64,000 nt of DNA from Vandiemenella viatica. Its lineage: Eukaryota; Arthropoda; Insecta; Orthoptera; Morabidae. The translations under genes were made by a program, and so were the position numbers. The stretch covers positions 67,391,832 through 67,455,831 of the forward strand of contig JARYHS010013631.1 in NCBI GenBank assembly GCA_031002005.1, in the 5' to 3' direction. Below, one piece after another: positions 13,624 to 24,940 of the stretch. The notes beneath the pieces were generated by a model that had not been told where the DNA came from, did not search any database, and saw only the letters and a list, made by a program, of their open reading frames with translations. Positions within the stretch are counted from its first letter, which is position 1. The number at the start of each line of letters is the position of its first letter.

Positions 13624-14068
13624 GCGTGCGCGGAGATGCGCGGTGGCGTGGCCTTGTGCTTGAAGCTTGAATTAGTCTAGCCACGAACTCCGCAAAGTTC
13701 ATATGACAAAGACTGGTTTTTAGACGCGTGCGTAGTTATGTAAATAATTTAATTCACTTGTGAAATCATCCCACATTTTTTTATTATTGAAATATGAAGC
13801 AAAAATAAATCATTATTTATGAAAAAAGTTTGATTTTAAATTTATTTTTGTTAAATTTAAATATTTGTAAATTTATTTTTCGACATCCGCTTAACATCCG
13901 CATCCCTTTCAGCAAAACACCCGCATCCGCAAAGTTGACATCCACAACAACCCTATTTCGAAACATTCTGTACTGAAAGTATACGACTTACAAGGACGAG
14001 TTATACATGAAAGGATACATAAACTCACCTAGTTTAAAAGCCCACTTGGTGTCTGGCGTGCACGCTAG

Positions 14069-15288
14069 ATGGCAGCAGGGTACAAGATGGTGGAAAAACA
14101 GGAGAATATTTTTTATGTGTTAAAATATGAGAAGTGTTCTTCTGATACGAATGTGCAGCGTGCATTAGTGCGAAAATACAGAAAAGCTGCATCTAGTCAG
14201 AGCATTTTACGTTGGTTTCGGCAGTTCCGTGACACTGGTTGTCTGTGTAAACGGACCAGCTCGAGGCAAACACGTGTCTCAGATGGAACCGTGGAGCGCG
14301 TGAGACAGAGCTACGTGCTCAGTAAAGAAAAATCAGCCGTTCGCACCAGCCGTGAATGGGGCATTCTGCAGAAAACAGTGTGAATGTTTTGCGTCGGCTT
14401 TTGCATTTCAAACCATACCGTGTGCAATTGATATAACACCTGACCTCAGATGACTATTGCTGCAGTTTTGATTTTTGTACCCGAATACTGGAAGCTATGG
14501 AAAATGTTGAGGACACGACGAGGGACTTTGTATTTAGCGATGAGGTGACTTTTCTTATGTTTGAAAGGGAATCGCCACAATGTAAGAGGGAGGGGTACTG
14601 AATTGCCTCATACCTTTCTGTGCCATATCAAAAAGAGAGCTGTATGGGCCCCTTCTTCTTCATCAAGCAGATGGTGACAGTATCCATGTACTTGGATATG
14701 TTTCAGGTGTGGTTGTTTCCACAACTGACTACTGACTCCTCCACTTTCATCCTACAACAGGACGGAGCTCAACTTCACTGGAGTACAAATGTTCGCGAAT
14801 TTCTCAACAGAGAACTGCCACATCGCTGGATAGGGCGCGCTGGGTCGAGTGATGTTCCTGTGTTGTCATGGCTTCCGAGGTCGCCAGATCTGACCCAATA
14901 TGGTTTATCCCTGTAGGTCTATGTGAAGAAACCAACGCCAACAAGACTGCAAGAATTACAGGAACGGATCACTGCTGTTGCGACGGACATTGATAGAAAC
15001 ATTTTTTTCTTCTTATGACGTCGGGGTCATTAGAGGCGGGATAGGACTGTGGACAAGGAATGGGAAGGGATTCGGCCATGGCCTTTTGAAGGAAGCATCC
15101 CAGCATTCACCTGGAGTGATTTGGGGAAACCATGGAAAAACCCAAATCTGGATGCCCTGATGGGAATTCGAACCAGCATTCACCTGAATGCGAGGCCAGA
15201 GCGTTAACCGCTCACTCATCACGCTCGGTTGAAACATGTTATCCAACTTGATTACCGTTTGGATGTGTGCCGGGTGATACATTGATCA
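14069..15288 (+). pseudogene. Broken mariner-related transposase
   Basis: Reading starts MAAGYKMVEKQENIFYVLKY and continues with SSQSILRWFRQFRDTGCLCK and VSDGTVERVRQSY, the N-terminal helix-turn-helix region of a transposase family common in insects. After frameshifts come DFVFSDEVTF (first catalytic Asp), GPFFFIKQMVTVSMYLDMF, LQQDGAQLHW (second Asp), RWIGRAG and PRSPDLTQYG. Family members have an acidic residue a few positions after SPDL, within xPxDFFLWG; here that stretch is changed and a stop follows. The frame resumes beyond the SINE as LDYRLDVCRV with a stop near 15288. At least three lesions plus the SINE make it inactive. Confidence 0.85.
15003..15230 (-). repeat. SINE family A nested in a transposase pseudogene, with 7-bp target duplication
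   Basis: Minus-strand full-length SINE: T-rich stretch (tail complement) at 15003-15015 and head complement CACGCTCGG ending near 15229. Flanked by GAAACAT at 14996-15002 and 15231-15237, a 7-bp direct repeat of the host transposase sequence. The transposase reading resumes directly after it, so the insertion site is exact. It postdates the mariner-related element. Confidence 0.92.
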
Positions 15289-15393
15289 TTCATAGTATGT
15301 ATCAGAAACTTGCTGAGTTTGTGTATCTTTTCATGTAACACGCGTCTTCGTAGGTCGCATACTTTTCAATACACAGTATTTTGACACCCTGTA

Positions 15394-17235
15394 TATTGAG
15401 GATATCCATGACATGGTATGCCTGTGTAATCAAAAGTGCTACTTCTTCCAGACAGGCAGTGATATCTTAGGACCGTAATGGTGTAGAGTCGGTGACGGCT
15501 TTCAAATTATTTTATACTCGACTTAGCTTTTACTCAGTCATGAGGCAGTAGCATAGTGCGCTCAAGCGGAGTAGTGAAGCATGAGCTCCTTCCACCTAAC
15601 TAACTGAGGAGCTTCCTCTCTCGAGAACAAAGGAGGTATTATTATGGTGCGAGTGCGCTCTGAGAACAAGAGCCGAGACAAATGCCATCGCTCTCAAACG
15701 GAGACCTGTAACCTGGTATTTAATAATACAGTTCTCTTCTATGTAACAATAACATATGGAGGAGGACGGGGGCACGTACATTGTGCCGATACGTTTTTTT
15801 CATAAAGGATAACCTCAACATTCCAAGTTAATCGCGTGTCGTCGTCTGTCTGCGAATTGTATAAGCTTCGTACTAGTGTGATTTGTATCATTTGAATTGC
15901 TATCGTTATAAACTGGAGGATGAGTCAGATCACAAGAACAGATTGAGATAAAGGTAAATGCTAATGGCATTATTGGCCGAATAGCTCGGCCCTCAAGTGA
16001 CAGAATTTTCGATTAGAAGCGCGTTTTCATCTTGTGGTGGATAGATGAAGAAAGTTGTATTTGTTTAATTGAAGATTTGACTAAAGAAACTGTATTAACA
16101 GCAGTATGAATGATTAATTAATAAGTGCAACGAAAATAAAAAACTCTTATTTTGTTAGGGAAGTTTGCTTCATTTACATTTTTGTAATGATCATTAAACG
16201 TCACAATCTCCACCAGCAAATGTTTCTAAATTGCGTCACTTTCTTCAAACTGCATTGCAATGATTATCTCCTACATACATCTTCACTACAGTGTGGCTTG
16301 ATTGGGGCGTAATAGTAGGGTGGCAGGACGGGCAAAATTCCATACGTCTCCAGCCGGAGGGAGCCCCTTCAAACAGACCGCGAACGCTGTTGTTGCTGCC
16401 CGGGTAATGGTGCTAAACAAATAAAATTGTTGCTCCAGTTTGCACCCTCTCCCCACGAAGGCCTCATCCTAATAATTTACCACGGGTCTACTGGGTTTGA
16501 TTCCTGTTTTTTCTCCTACGAACGCCTTTCCTCTGTCCGCGGGTAGGCGATTACCAACGAGCATGCTTATCGCTTCATGGCAACGACTAGGAACATGAAC
16601 GAGGTGGGTTTCCTGTTAACTTCCCCAGTGAGATATTGTTTGTAAGTGTTGTAAGTGTGGTTAACTGTAATGGTGTGTGTGTTCAATGAAGAGTGTTGTT
16701 TGTGTTGTGGATAAGAGGCGGAAGAAGGAAGAGGGTGAAAAATGGTATCAGCTCATTCAAGCCTACTCTACCGAAAGACAACACGGGGGGCAACCAGGCG
16801 GACAAATCATCACCGAACAGTGTCGTATGGGCTCACTATGTACGCAGAGGTTTGGGATTTAACCCAGGACTTGGACACCCAATCTGGTTATTGGGAATTG
16901 TGCAACATCATCTCTCCATACCGCCCATGATGAGGAGAATCGAACTAGCTTATCCCTAGTCAGCGCCGAACACCCTCACGGTGCTGTAACCTGTACAATG
17001 CAACAGTGCGGGGTGATTCCGGTCTACCGGTATCTATTCTCTCCATACAATTGGTTGAAGATTGTCTTTACGCCTTTCCATCGTTTGTGTGACAACGTCT
17101 TCATTGCGATGGGCGATTTATTCGTGATTTTATGCTAAGAACGTCAGATCTCGTGTTTACAAAGTTTTGTATCCAGCTTTTCGTGGTTTTGAATGAGGCA
17201 GGCCACACTTCTAATCATGTATTTGTATGAACCTA
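15394..17235. other. Unassigned stretch
   Basis: No recognisable repeat or gene. A patch of overlapping short plus-strand frames at 16677-16960 has higher GC but no known domain, no plausible start context and no clear splice sites. Confidence 0.4.
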
Positions 17236-17349
17236 GGATTACAGAACAAATTTTGGAGTTGATGGATCAGAGAAGGCATAAAAATGCTCAGGATAAAGCA
17301 GGAAGATAATAGTACAGACATTTTAGAAATCAGTTAAACAGGAAATGCA

Positions 17350-17593
17350 CCAAGCGTAGTGGGTGAGCGGTTAACACTCTGGATTCACATTCGGGAGGAC
17401 GCAGGTTCGAATCCCCGTCCGGGCATCCATATTTTGGTTTTCCATAGTTTCCCTAAATCACTCCAGGCGAATGCCGAGATGCTTCCTTCAATAGGCCATG
17501 ATTGAATTCCTTCCAGTTCCTTGTCCCCAGTCCCATCCCGCTTCTAATGACCTTGATGTCAACGAGGCGTAAAGCCATAAGTAAAAAAAAAAA
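17350..17593 (+). repeat. SINE family A, subfamily 1, nested in LINE
   Basis: Full-length: head CCAAGCGTAGTGGGTGAGCG, B box GGTTCGAATCCCCGTCCGGG, conserved body, end GACCTTGATGTCAACGAGG followed by CGTAAAGCC and an A tail. LINE linker reading lies on both sides. GGAAAT occurs at 17341-17346 and again just after the tail, a possible but weak target duplication. Confidence 0.9.
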
Positions 17594-18024
17594 CGGAAAT
17601 AAAAAAAGCAAAATAAAAGAGGCTGCAAGAAATGTGCGAAGAAGTAGAAAAGGAAATGGTCGTCGATAAAGCAGATTTGGTCTATAGATAGTATAAACAA
17701 TATTTTGGAGAAATAAATAAAATGAACATAAAAGCTGCAGATATGAAATGTGTTTTAAAGTCAGAAGACAGACGTAACCAATGGAGGGAATATACATAGA
17801 GAAACTGTGTGTTGGGGAATGAGTAGTAGCAGACTCCAGACTCTGGTGAGCGAGGTTGATCATATGAACTTGTTATTAGGAGAGTAAATAGCAGTTCTCG
17901 TTTAAAGTAAATCTACACATATTTCACTTACACTCACCTAACGAGTTCTGCAATTACACTAGTACCAGTAGGACTACGACTAAACTGCTCAGTCAAACCC
18001 ATGACGCCAGTAACTGTTGCCTAA

Positions 18025-18283
18025 CCGAGCGTGGTGGTGTAACGGATAGCGTTCTGGCCTCGCATTCGGGAGGACGGCGGTTCGAATCCCCGTCCGGGCA
18101 TCCAGATTTGGGTTTTCCATGGTTTCCCCAAATCACTCCAGGTGAATGCCGGGATGCTTCCTTCAAAAGGCCATGGCCGAATTCCTTCCCATTCCTTGCC
18201 CCCATCCTTTCCCGTCTCTAAAAGACCACGTTGTTAAAAAGGGACGTTAAACTGTTAAAAAAAAAAAAAAAATTAAAAAAAAA
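18025..18283 (+). repeat. SINE family A, subfamily 2, with 13-bp target duplication
   Basis: Head CCGAGCGTGGTGGTGTAACG, B box GGTTCGAATCCCCGTCCGGG, body nearly free of changes, then a distinct 3' end (CCCGTCTCTAAAAGACC, GGGACGTTAAACTGT) and an A-rich tail. AACTGTTGCCTAA flanks it at 18012-18024 and 18284-18296, a perfect 13-bp duplication. Nearly identical to the copy at 22722, which suggests recent activity of this subfamily. Confidence 0.95.
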
Positions 18284-19760
18284 AACTGTTGCCTAAGATG
18301 AGATTATTTAGAGGTCCTTAAATACATTACATAGTTTTCACGAGTAATCAGCCAGAAAAATTCTGTTATGAAAAAGAAGGCGATGTCGTATTTGAAGACT
18401 TTGGAGATCCTCTTATAGGAATAGAATTTGACAGAGCTTTGAAAGGTCTATAATCAAATAAGGTAGTTGGAATTGATGCGATTCCTGTAGAAATACTGAA
18501 ATCTCTGGGAGAAGATTGAATCCAAAGATTATTCAAACTGATATTAAAAAGTTAAGAAACTGGAAAGATTCCAACTGATTGTAATAAGAAAGCGCAAGTC
18601 AACAAATGTGAAAAATATCGCACCATAAGTCTAACACCACATGCTTCAAAATTAATGGCCAGGTTCATAAACGGAAGAACGCAAAGAACAGTAGATGAAG
18701 ATCAATTTGAGTTTAGGAAAGACCACAGTACAAGTGAAGCAATTCTGACCAATATTAACACTTGAAGGGCGGATCATGAAAAGCAAGGCATTTGTTGATT
18801 TAGAAAATGCATTTGATAGTACTACGTGAAACAAGATGTTCAAAATTTTAAAGAAATCATGTGTAAAATATGGAGATGAAAGAATACTTTATTATAATCT
18901 ATGTAAGAATCAAGTACCTATAATAAAAGCAGGGGATCAGTTAAAAATGGTGTGAGACAAGATTGTAGTCTATCTATAAATACTTAACTTAGGTAGAGGA
19001 AGCAATAAAGGAAGTAAAAGAAAAATTTGAATGTGGCATAAGTGTTCAAGCGGAAAAAATCAGTATGCAACAATTTGCTGATGACATTGTACTGTTAGCA
19101 GAACAGATTGACGATATTGACACGTTACTGAATATCATGAATAAAATACTGAAGGATGATTTTTGATTAAATATAAACCAAAGCAAGACAAAAGTGGTTA
19201 AACGTAGTAAAATGATACCAGTAACAGTGGATTAAATATAAAATCGGATCGGATGCGATAAAAGAAGAAAATGAGTTCTAGTACTAGGGAAGTAAAATTA
19301 CAATTGATGGCCGAAGCAGAAATAAAGTGAAAACCAGAATAGCACTAGCGAAAAAAGCTTTCATGAAAACAAGGAATCTTTTAGTTTCAAATACCTATCT
19401 ATGACTCAAAAATAACTTGTAATAACCGTATGAATGGGGTACAGCACTTTATGATAGAGGAGCATAAAAAAATGAAAATTGGAGCATTTTCAATGTGGTG
19501 CTATAGAAGGATGCTGAAGTGAACTGATAAAGTAAGAAATTAATGGGTTTTGGAAATGTTGGATGGGAAAAGAAGCTTGTGGAAGAATCCTACAGAAAGC
19601 AGAAACAGGATGGTGGGTATTATTTTAAGACATGCGGGGTTGGTTAATTTGTTAGTGGAGGGAACAGTCGCAGGAAAGTACTGTAGAGGTAGACAAAGAT
19701 TGGAATATATGACGCTGATAACTGAAGATGTGTGTTGTAAGGGATATGTGGAGATGAAGA

Positions 19761-19817
19761 GGTTAGCGGAAGACAGGAAGGTTAGTGGAAGACAGAAAGG
19801 TTAGCGGAAGACAGGAA
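19761..19817 (+). repeat. Three tandem 19-bp units in the LINE C-terminal region
   Basis: GGTTAGCGGAAGACAGGAA, then GGTTAGTGGAAGACAGAAA, then the first form again, head to tail. They repeat the part of the gene encoding RLAEDRK and probably arose by replication slippage in the dead copy, because other copies of the family have one unit. Confidence 0.85.
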
Positions 19818-19878
19818 GGGACGGAGGATTGTATCAAATCAGTTGACAAACTGATGTCAGCAAAAAAAAAAAAAAAAA

Positions 19879-21591
19879 GTTTGAAGTCACCAAATTAGTA
19901 ACTTTAACATCGACATCACAAAACGCAGGATCATACCTGCAAAGTTTGTAACACGAAATCAGTATGTTCACCGCTATGAGGTCGGGTCGTTAAGTATTCA
20001 TCATTCATCACGTAGGCAGTCTTAGAGTAATGACTATAGATCCCATGTTTTGTTAACAAATTTAAATAAAAAGTAAATATTACTTTGAAAATCCGCATTG
20101 TTACTAAACAGGAAGCTGTGTAGATTTTCTAATCCTTGAATATAATTTATTTTTCAGGCAGTGTACGTCACTTTTGATAATTTTACACAGTTCAGTATAA
20201 ACGAGATTAAAGTAAGTGAAAAGTTCGGTTTAACGGTATATTGCAAGAACACAGTCTCCTGTGTTCGCAAGAGGCTAGATTCTTTGTTACAGTCATCCTT
20301 TTGGAAAGGTTGCGCATCCGTGGGTGAAGACAGCATTTCGGTGTCTTCACCTCGGTTGACAATGATAAAAGGATTTTTAAAGAAATTGTGAAATAATTTT
20401 GTTTAAGGATTCATTGTGGTTGGATTATTAACAATAGTACTTCTATGCCGGTCCACCCTCTCCATTCAAAAGCTTTGAAAATAAAAACGATTACATTCGC
20501 ACATATCTACATTTGTTACTGTAAATGATTAATAATTACGTTGTTAATTTCCTAATAACCCCATGGCACTCTACTTACAATTATATTACTAATTATTAAT
20601 CACTAAATATGTAACAATCTTAATAGCAACCTGGAACATTACAGTATGAAATATAGTAAGTACTACATAACGACTGGGTGGGGGTGGTTTGGGCAGAGTT
20701 CATGAAACGTATATAGAGCGCTGAAATAGTTCTTAATGTGCGAATGTTTGTGGTGTATTTGCTGCAGCAGCTTGGTGACATAATAGCCACATCAAGCTGT
20801 GTCGACTATTGATGTTAATCGATGGACAGTACCGGCTCTCAAATAGTCCTTGGAAAGGCAATAGTCATCAAGAAATGATATTTGCTGGCGATAACAACAA
20901 GAAATTGCCCAGCATCCTCAAATACTGTACCTGGGAAGGGAAATATGTCATTAAATACAAGCATCAACCTTTACTGTTTACTGCTATGCATCTACAGCAT
21001 CGTACAGGCAGTATCTTTATGTGTTCCCCCGGTGTAAAACAACCTTGAATAATCTTCACACCTATCGATTCGCATTTGCCTGGAGTATCTACTTTTCAGT
21101 GAGGAAGGTCGTAACAGTCTAGGGAGCGGATCAGCTTGTCTGGCAGTGAAGTTCACAGATCTCGATGGTGCAGAGAGTAGGGACGGAAGTTCTAAATGAG
21201 ACATCCAGAGAAGCTTTATCGGAATCCATTTTTCACGAAGATAGCTGCAGCATCCGTAGCACCCGAAATAACTGCTCGAGACGAAGCGTCTGGCGCGAAC
21301 ATCAAACGTGCACGAAGCTCCATAAAGAGGCCGATAGGCCAGAGCACACGGCTTACTACCAGCAGAGGCGGCCAACCAACTAGCTCACACCGGAACGGAA
21401 ATTCAGGACTTGCCTGATACAAATGTAACTTCCGGCTGTCAACAGCATTATCTGATATGTGTATATTTTGTTTTAATTGTAATAAAAATCTTTGAAAGAT
21501 CTATGTACTTTGGCGGATAGGTCACTCGAGCAGAGAGTTTTGTTGTGCAGTTTTGTAGTAATGGCCAGAACAACAGAGGGACCGAGCGTGG
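19879..21591. other. Unassigned stretch
   Basis: No repeat or gene recognised. Overlapping frames on both strands at 20992-21420 (up to 127 codons, minus) coincide with a GC-richer patch and have no motif I know. They look like mutual shadows without evidence for coding. Confidence 0.4.
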
Positions 21592-21824
21592 TGGGTGAAC
21601 GGTTAGCGCTCTGGCCTCGCATTCGGGAGGGCGCCGGTTCGAATCCATCGTCCGGGCATCCAGATTTGTGTTTTCGATGATTTCCCCAAATCACTGCTGG
21701 CGAATACCGCGATGCTTCCTTCAAAAAGGCCATGGCCGAATTCCTTCCCGTTCCTTGTACCCAAACCCATCCCACCTCTAATGACCTTAGCCGTCAACGA
21801 GGCGTAAAGCAATATGTAAAAAGA
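21592..21824 (+). repeat. SINE family A, subfamily 1
   Basis: Full-length copy: CCGAGCGTGGTGGGTGAACG head, GGTTCGAATCCATCGTCCGG (a one-base insertion inside the B-box region), body, GACCTTAGCCGTCAACGAGG end and a short A-rich tail. No clear target duplication. The minus-strand frames across it are SINE shadows, not genes. Confidence 0.9.
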
Positions 21825-22594
21825 AAACAAATATTTATGTTGGTGAAAAGAAAGATGAATGTTATCAGAATCGAGTGTGCTTCTGAATATTAAGAATAAT
21901 CAAAAATTATATTTCAAGAACAATAAAAGATTTACTAGTGCAAGTTTCGCGTAGTTCAATATGGATAGAGCGAGTACCTGTAAGTTGGTAAATGTTGTAT
22001 AAGTGTAAGTTTTGGTGTAACGTGCCTAATTCGATTATCGATAATGGGCCGTATAAACAAATAAGAAAAAAAGAGCAAGACAATTAATATAAATCATATA
22101 CCAAAGTTAACACCGCACATCATAACTTTCAAAAACATCAACGATTAAGCCTTACATTTGCACATATCCACACTTGGTGCTATTGTAGGTATAGATCAGT
22201 GCGATTTCTTTTTGTTGATGAGAGATTAAAAAAGAAAGGAATAGGTCCTATTCTGGTTCACTTTTTCCAAAATAAAGGTACCGCCCATAACGTCGGAACG
22301 TGTCGGACGAAACATTGTCATGTATATCTGCTTGATACTGTGAAACAACAGAAGGCAGAATCAACCGATGTTACACCACTCTTCGTGAAACGCCAGATTT
22401 CGTCTATGAGAAATTTTCGCAAGGTTTCTTCCACGTTTATATTTAATATTATTTTCTTCAAGAATATGAATGTGGCTTAGAGGCTCAACATGAAATCACC
22501 ACAGGCGCTGCGGACTGTGTATCAAGCCTAGACTCAGAAATATTATTTAATTTCTTCATATTGTATATTATGCTTATGTGTTTGCATCATTTGT

Positions 22595-23318
22595 GCCGTT
22601 TTTGACTTATGGATCGGAAACTTGGGTAATGAAGGACAGCGACAAAAGGCAAGTACAAGCTATTGAAACGAAGTTTCAGAGGAGTGGAGTAGGAGTAACG
22701 AGAAGTGACAGAATGAGGAAACCGAGCGTGGTGGTGTAACGGTTAGCGTTCTGGCCTCACATTCGGGAGGACGGCGGTTCGAATCCCCGTCCGGGCATCC
22801 AGATTTGGGTTTTCCATGGTTTCCCCAAATCACTCCAGGTGAATGCCGGGATGCTTCCTTCAAAAAGGCCATGACCGAATTCCTTCCCATTCCTTGCCCC
22901 CCATCCTTTCCCGTCTCTAAAGACCTAGTTGTTATAGGAGACGTTAAGCAGTAAAAAAAAAAAAAAAAAAAGGAATGAGGAATGAGATAATCTGGGAGAT
23001 GATCAAGGAGGAACCTCTACCACAAAGAAAAGAGAAATCAAAATTATAGTGGTATAGTTACATGAAAAAATTGGAAGAGAAGAAGATATCAAGGAAGATG
23101 CTGAACATGGAACTGAAAGTGAAGAGGCCGAGAGGGAGAGATGGGTGAAAAATGTTAAAAAATCGGTTGAGGAAAGAGGAGGAAATTGGATGACAGTAGA
23201 AGAAGCGGTGGTGTAGATTTTGTTCCAAGTGGTTGGAAGCTGCTCAAGATGAGCACGATAATATTGTATATTGGTCTACCTGTACAACCTTAAGATACAA
23301 TAATAATAATAATATTGC
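22595..23318 (+). pseudogene. LINE C-terminal fragment with (TAA)n tail, interrupted by a SINE
   Basis: Plus-strand reading LTYGSETWVMKDSDKRQVQA, KFQRSGVGVTRSDRMR before the SINE, and NEIIWEMIKEEPLPQRKEKS, WYSYMKKLEEKKISRKML, then KRPRGR and LRKEEEIGW after it. This is the typical C-terminal region of insect LINE reverse transcriptases (YGSETW ... GVTRxDRxRNE ... RPRGR). A short AAT microsatellite at about 23301-23316 looks like its 3' tail. Several frameshifts. Confidence 0.85.
22722..22972 (+). repeat. SINE family A, subfamily 2, with 10-bp target duplication, nested in LINE
   Basis: Nearly identical to the copy at 18025, including the subfamily-2 end (CCCGTCTCTAAAGACC, GAGACGTTAAGCAGT) and a 19-A tail. 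Flanked by GAATGAGGAA at 22711-22720 and 22973-22982. The LINE reading DRMR-NE continues across the site. Confidence 0.95.
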
Positions 23319-23589
23319 ATGCACACTGAGGAGAAGAATAACATCTGGGCTGGAGAGGACGCGAGTTCGATTCACGTTCCAGCTATCGAAATTTCTGTTT
23401 TTGATGTTTTCCGGGAATCACTGCAAGCGAATTTGAAGATTGCTTCTTCAAAAAGCTATTACCGAGTACCTTCATTTCCTTATCCAAAAAAAAAGCCATC
23501 TGCAGCAGTGCCTCTCCCGCGCTAGTGAACATAACGTTTGGACCCTAAATGACTATAATAGGGTTGCGTGGTAGGAGAAGTCACGTTTC

Positions 23590-24115
23590 CAATTGCTAAG
23601 AGCTTATGGTAGGTTTCAAATGTGGCGCAGACCCTCAGGTGCAAGCTGGTGGTTGCTCCATCCTGGTATGGGCTGTGTAATATGTATACATGGCATGGAG
23701 GTGGGGACCACTGGTCAATATGAACCGACTATTGACTGGAAATGGTTCATCTACATGGAGACCATTTGCAGCTATTCACGGTCTTCATGTTCCCAAACAA
23801 CAATGGACTACTCCGGGACGACAATATGTCATGTCACCGAGCCGAAATCGTTCACGACTGGTTTGAAGAACATTCAGGACAATTCCAGCGAATGATTTGG
23901 CCACTAGCTCACCAAACATGAATGCAATCGTACATATCTGGCACATGATCGAATAGTCAGTTCGTGGACTGGCAACAGTTTCCCAATATTGCACGGCTGT
24001 AAAGGAAACATAATTGAATACTTCTGGGGATCGCCTTGTAGAGTCGGGTTGCTGCATTTTACGTGGTAAAAGGTGGTTCCACACAACATTAGGTCTCCCA
24101 TGACTTTTGGTACTT
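23590..24115 (+). pseudogene. Tc1-like transposase fragment
   Basis: Central and C-terminal part of a Tc1-like transposase in shifting frames: RAYGRFQMWRRPSG, a GGGSIMVWG-like region now altered, HGMEVGTTGQYE, HLQLFTVFMFPNNNGLLRDD (second catalytic Asp within DDNMSCH), VHDWFEEHSGQFQRMIWP, MNAIVHIWHMIE and a final RVAAFYVVKGGSTQH. Family members have SPDMNPIEHIWD at the third acidic position; here the Glu is replaced (MNAIVHIWH). 5' truncated and inactive. Confidence 0.85.
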
Positions 24116-24124
24116 CAGTGTATA

Positions 24125-24940
24125 TTTCATGCCTATGAGTGGTGCGCATAACTAATTTTAATTAGTTAAAGATTGTGATTATATTATATGACTCCGTAGC
24201 CATCTTACAAACTTTATGTTCCATTCCTCAACAAATAAATTACTATAAACTAAAATATTTTGACAATGTACAATATTTTTCAGTTATCCAATTTAAAAAT
24301 CAGCTGCCATAATAATATAAAATTGGTTTAAAAGCCGTTGTAGTTTTAACCGTGAAATCTAAGATCCTATTCTCCATAAGTGAATTTTGGTTTACAAAAG
24401 AATATTTGTTTAGAATTTTTGAAATAAAGAATGGAAGTGTGTTTATACATTTTCGTAACAGCAAAAGAAATTTGATAACTCATTGTCGTGGTTGTTCGTT
24501 TTGGAAGTATGTACGCAACGCAATAATACCTCGGATACAATGTAATACCTAGCTGTGTACACCGTCGAGTTTACATTAGTTTTTAGGTATTGTTTATCTT
24601 CCTGGACGTTGGTTCTATGCTGCCCGGGTGGAGCGCTCCTTGTTGTGGTGAGAGGGCTGGTGATGGATGTGTCTGGCCGATCACCGGACACGGCTGCTAA
24701 TGACGCTCCAAACTTCATTAAGGGCGAGTCAGGCACAAAGGAGGACAAGGAGCCTCCAGGTCGCTATTTGCTTACTAGTCGACGGGGCAAGTGTCTGGGA
24801 AAACAAAGACCATTATTCAGCGAGTGGACGACTCCATCCGCGAACACGGTCAGTTTCGGTATTGGAGGTGTGTTAATAAACCTGCTCATGACGGGTATGC
24901 CGTGTCCTCCCCTTACTCAAATCGGAAAGAGGTTGTGGAA
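24125..24940. other. Unassigned region with a 132-codon frame of unknown origin
   Basis: The left half is AT-rich and featureless. A GC-richer patch holds a plus-strand frame at 24555-24953 (132 codons), overlapped by frames in the other two phases. None shows a domain I know, and the frame ends only inside the following Helitron terminus. Possibly a fragment of an unrecognised element. I do not call it a gene. Confidence 0.35.

Larger units (their letters stand above)
12027..13955. mobile_element. Putative non-autonomous hAT-like element with GCGGAT subterminal repeats
   Basis: The two ends resemble each other as inverted repeats: left TAGGGAAGTAACGGATATCC, right (reverse complement) TAGGGTTGTTGTGGATGTCA. 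Several copies of GCGGATG or its complement cluster just inside each end (12040-12130 and 13885-13940), an arrangement reminiscent of hAT subterminal motifs. Flanking 8-mers (TTTCAAAT and TTTCGAAA) match only in part. No transposase is readable. A SINE B copy and a SINE A copy lie inside. The superfamily assignment is inference. Confidence 0.45.
13957..15391 (+). mobile_element. Mariner-related (IS630-Tc1-mariner) transposon, 5' tip missing, interrupted by a SINE
   Basis: The right end reads TTGACACCCTG followed by TA (15392-15393). About 70 bp inside both ends are related in inverted orientation: left 13960-14032 (TACTGAAAGTATACGACTTA) matches the reverse complement of 15305-15391 (TATTGAAAAGTATGCGACCT). 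The left end lacks the roughly 14-bp tip, so it is truncated where it meets the putative hAT end. Between them lies a decayed transposase gene split by a SINE at 15003-15230. Confidence 0.78.
17236..19878 (+). pseudogene. Decayed LINE (endonuclease/reverse-transcriptase type), two nested SINEs, poly-A end
   Basis: Plus-strand reading fits an insect non-LTR polyprotein in order. First comes the linker before the RT (ITEQILELMDQRRH; after the first SINE, FGEINKMN and WREYIEKL). Then the RT fingers and palm (NKVVGIDAIPVEILKSLGED, KCEKYRTISLTPHASKLMA, EDQFEFRKDHSTSEAI, KAFVDLENAFDST), then the catalytic box FADDIVLLAE near 19075-19105. The C-terminal region follows (RRMLK, DKVRNEWVLEMLDGK, GIILRHAGLVNLLVEGTV, TEDVCCKGYVEMKRLAE) and poly-A at 19862-19878. 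Many stops and frameshifts make it dead. SINEs at 17350 and 18025 interrupt it, and 17830-18360 also contains other foreign sequence. Confidence 0.88.

Noticed and set aside
18025..18205. Minus-strand frames rich in HSPGVIWGNHGKPKSGCPDG, repeated at many sites
   Set aside because: This peptide is the translation of the SINE A body, recurring wherever a SINE lies. It is not a protein family.
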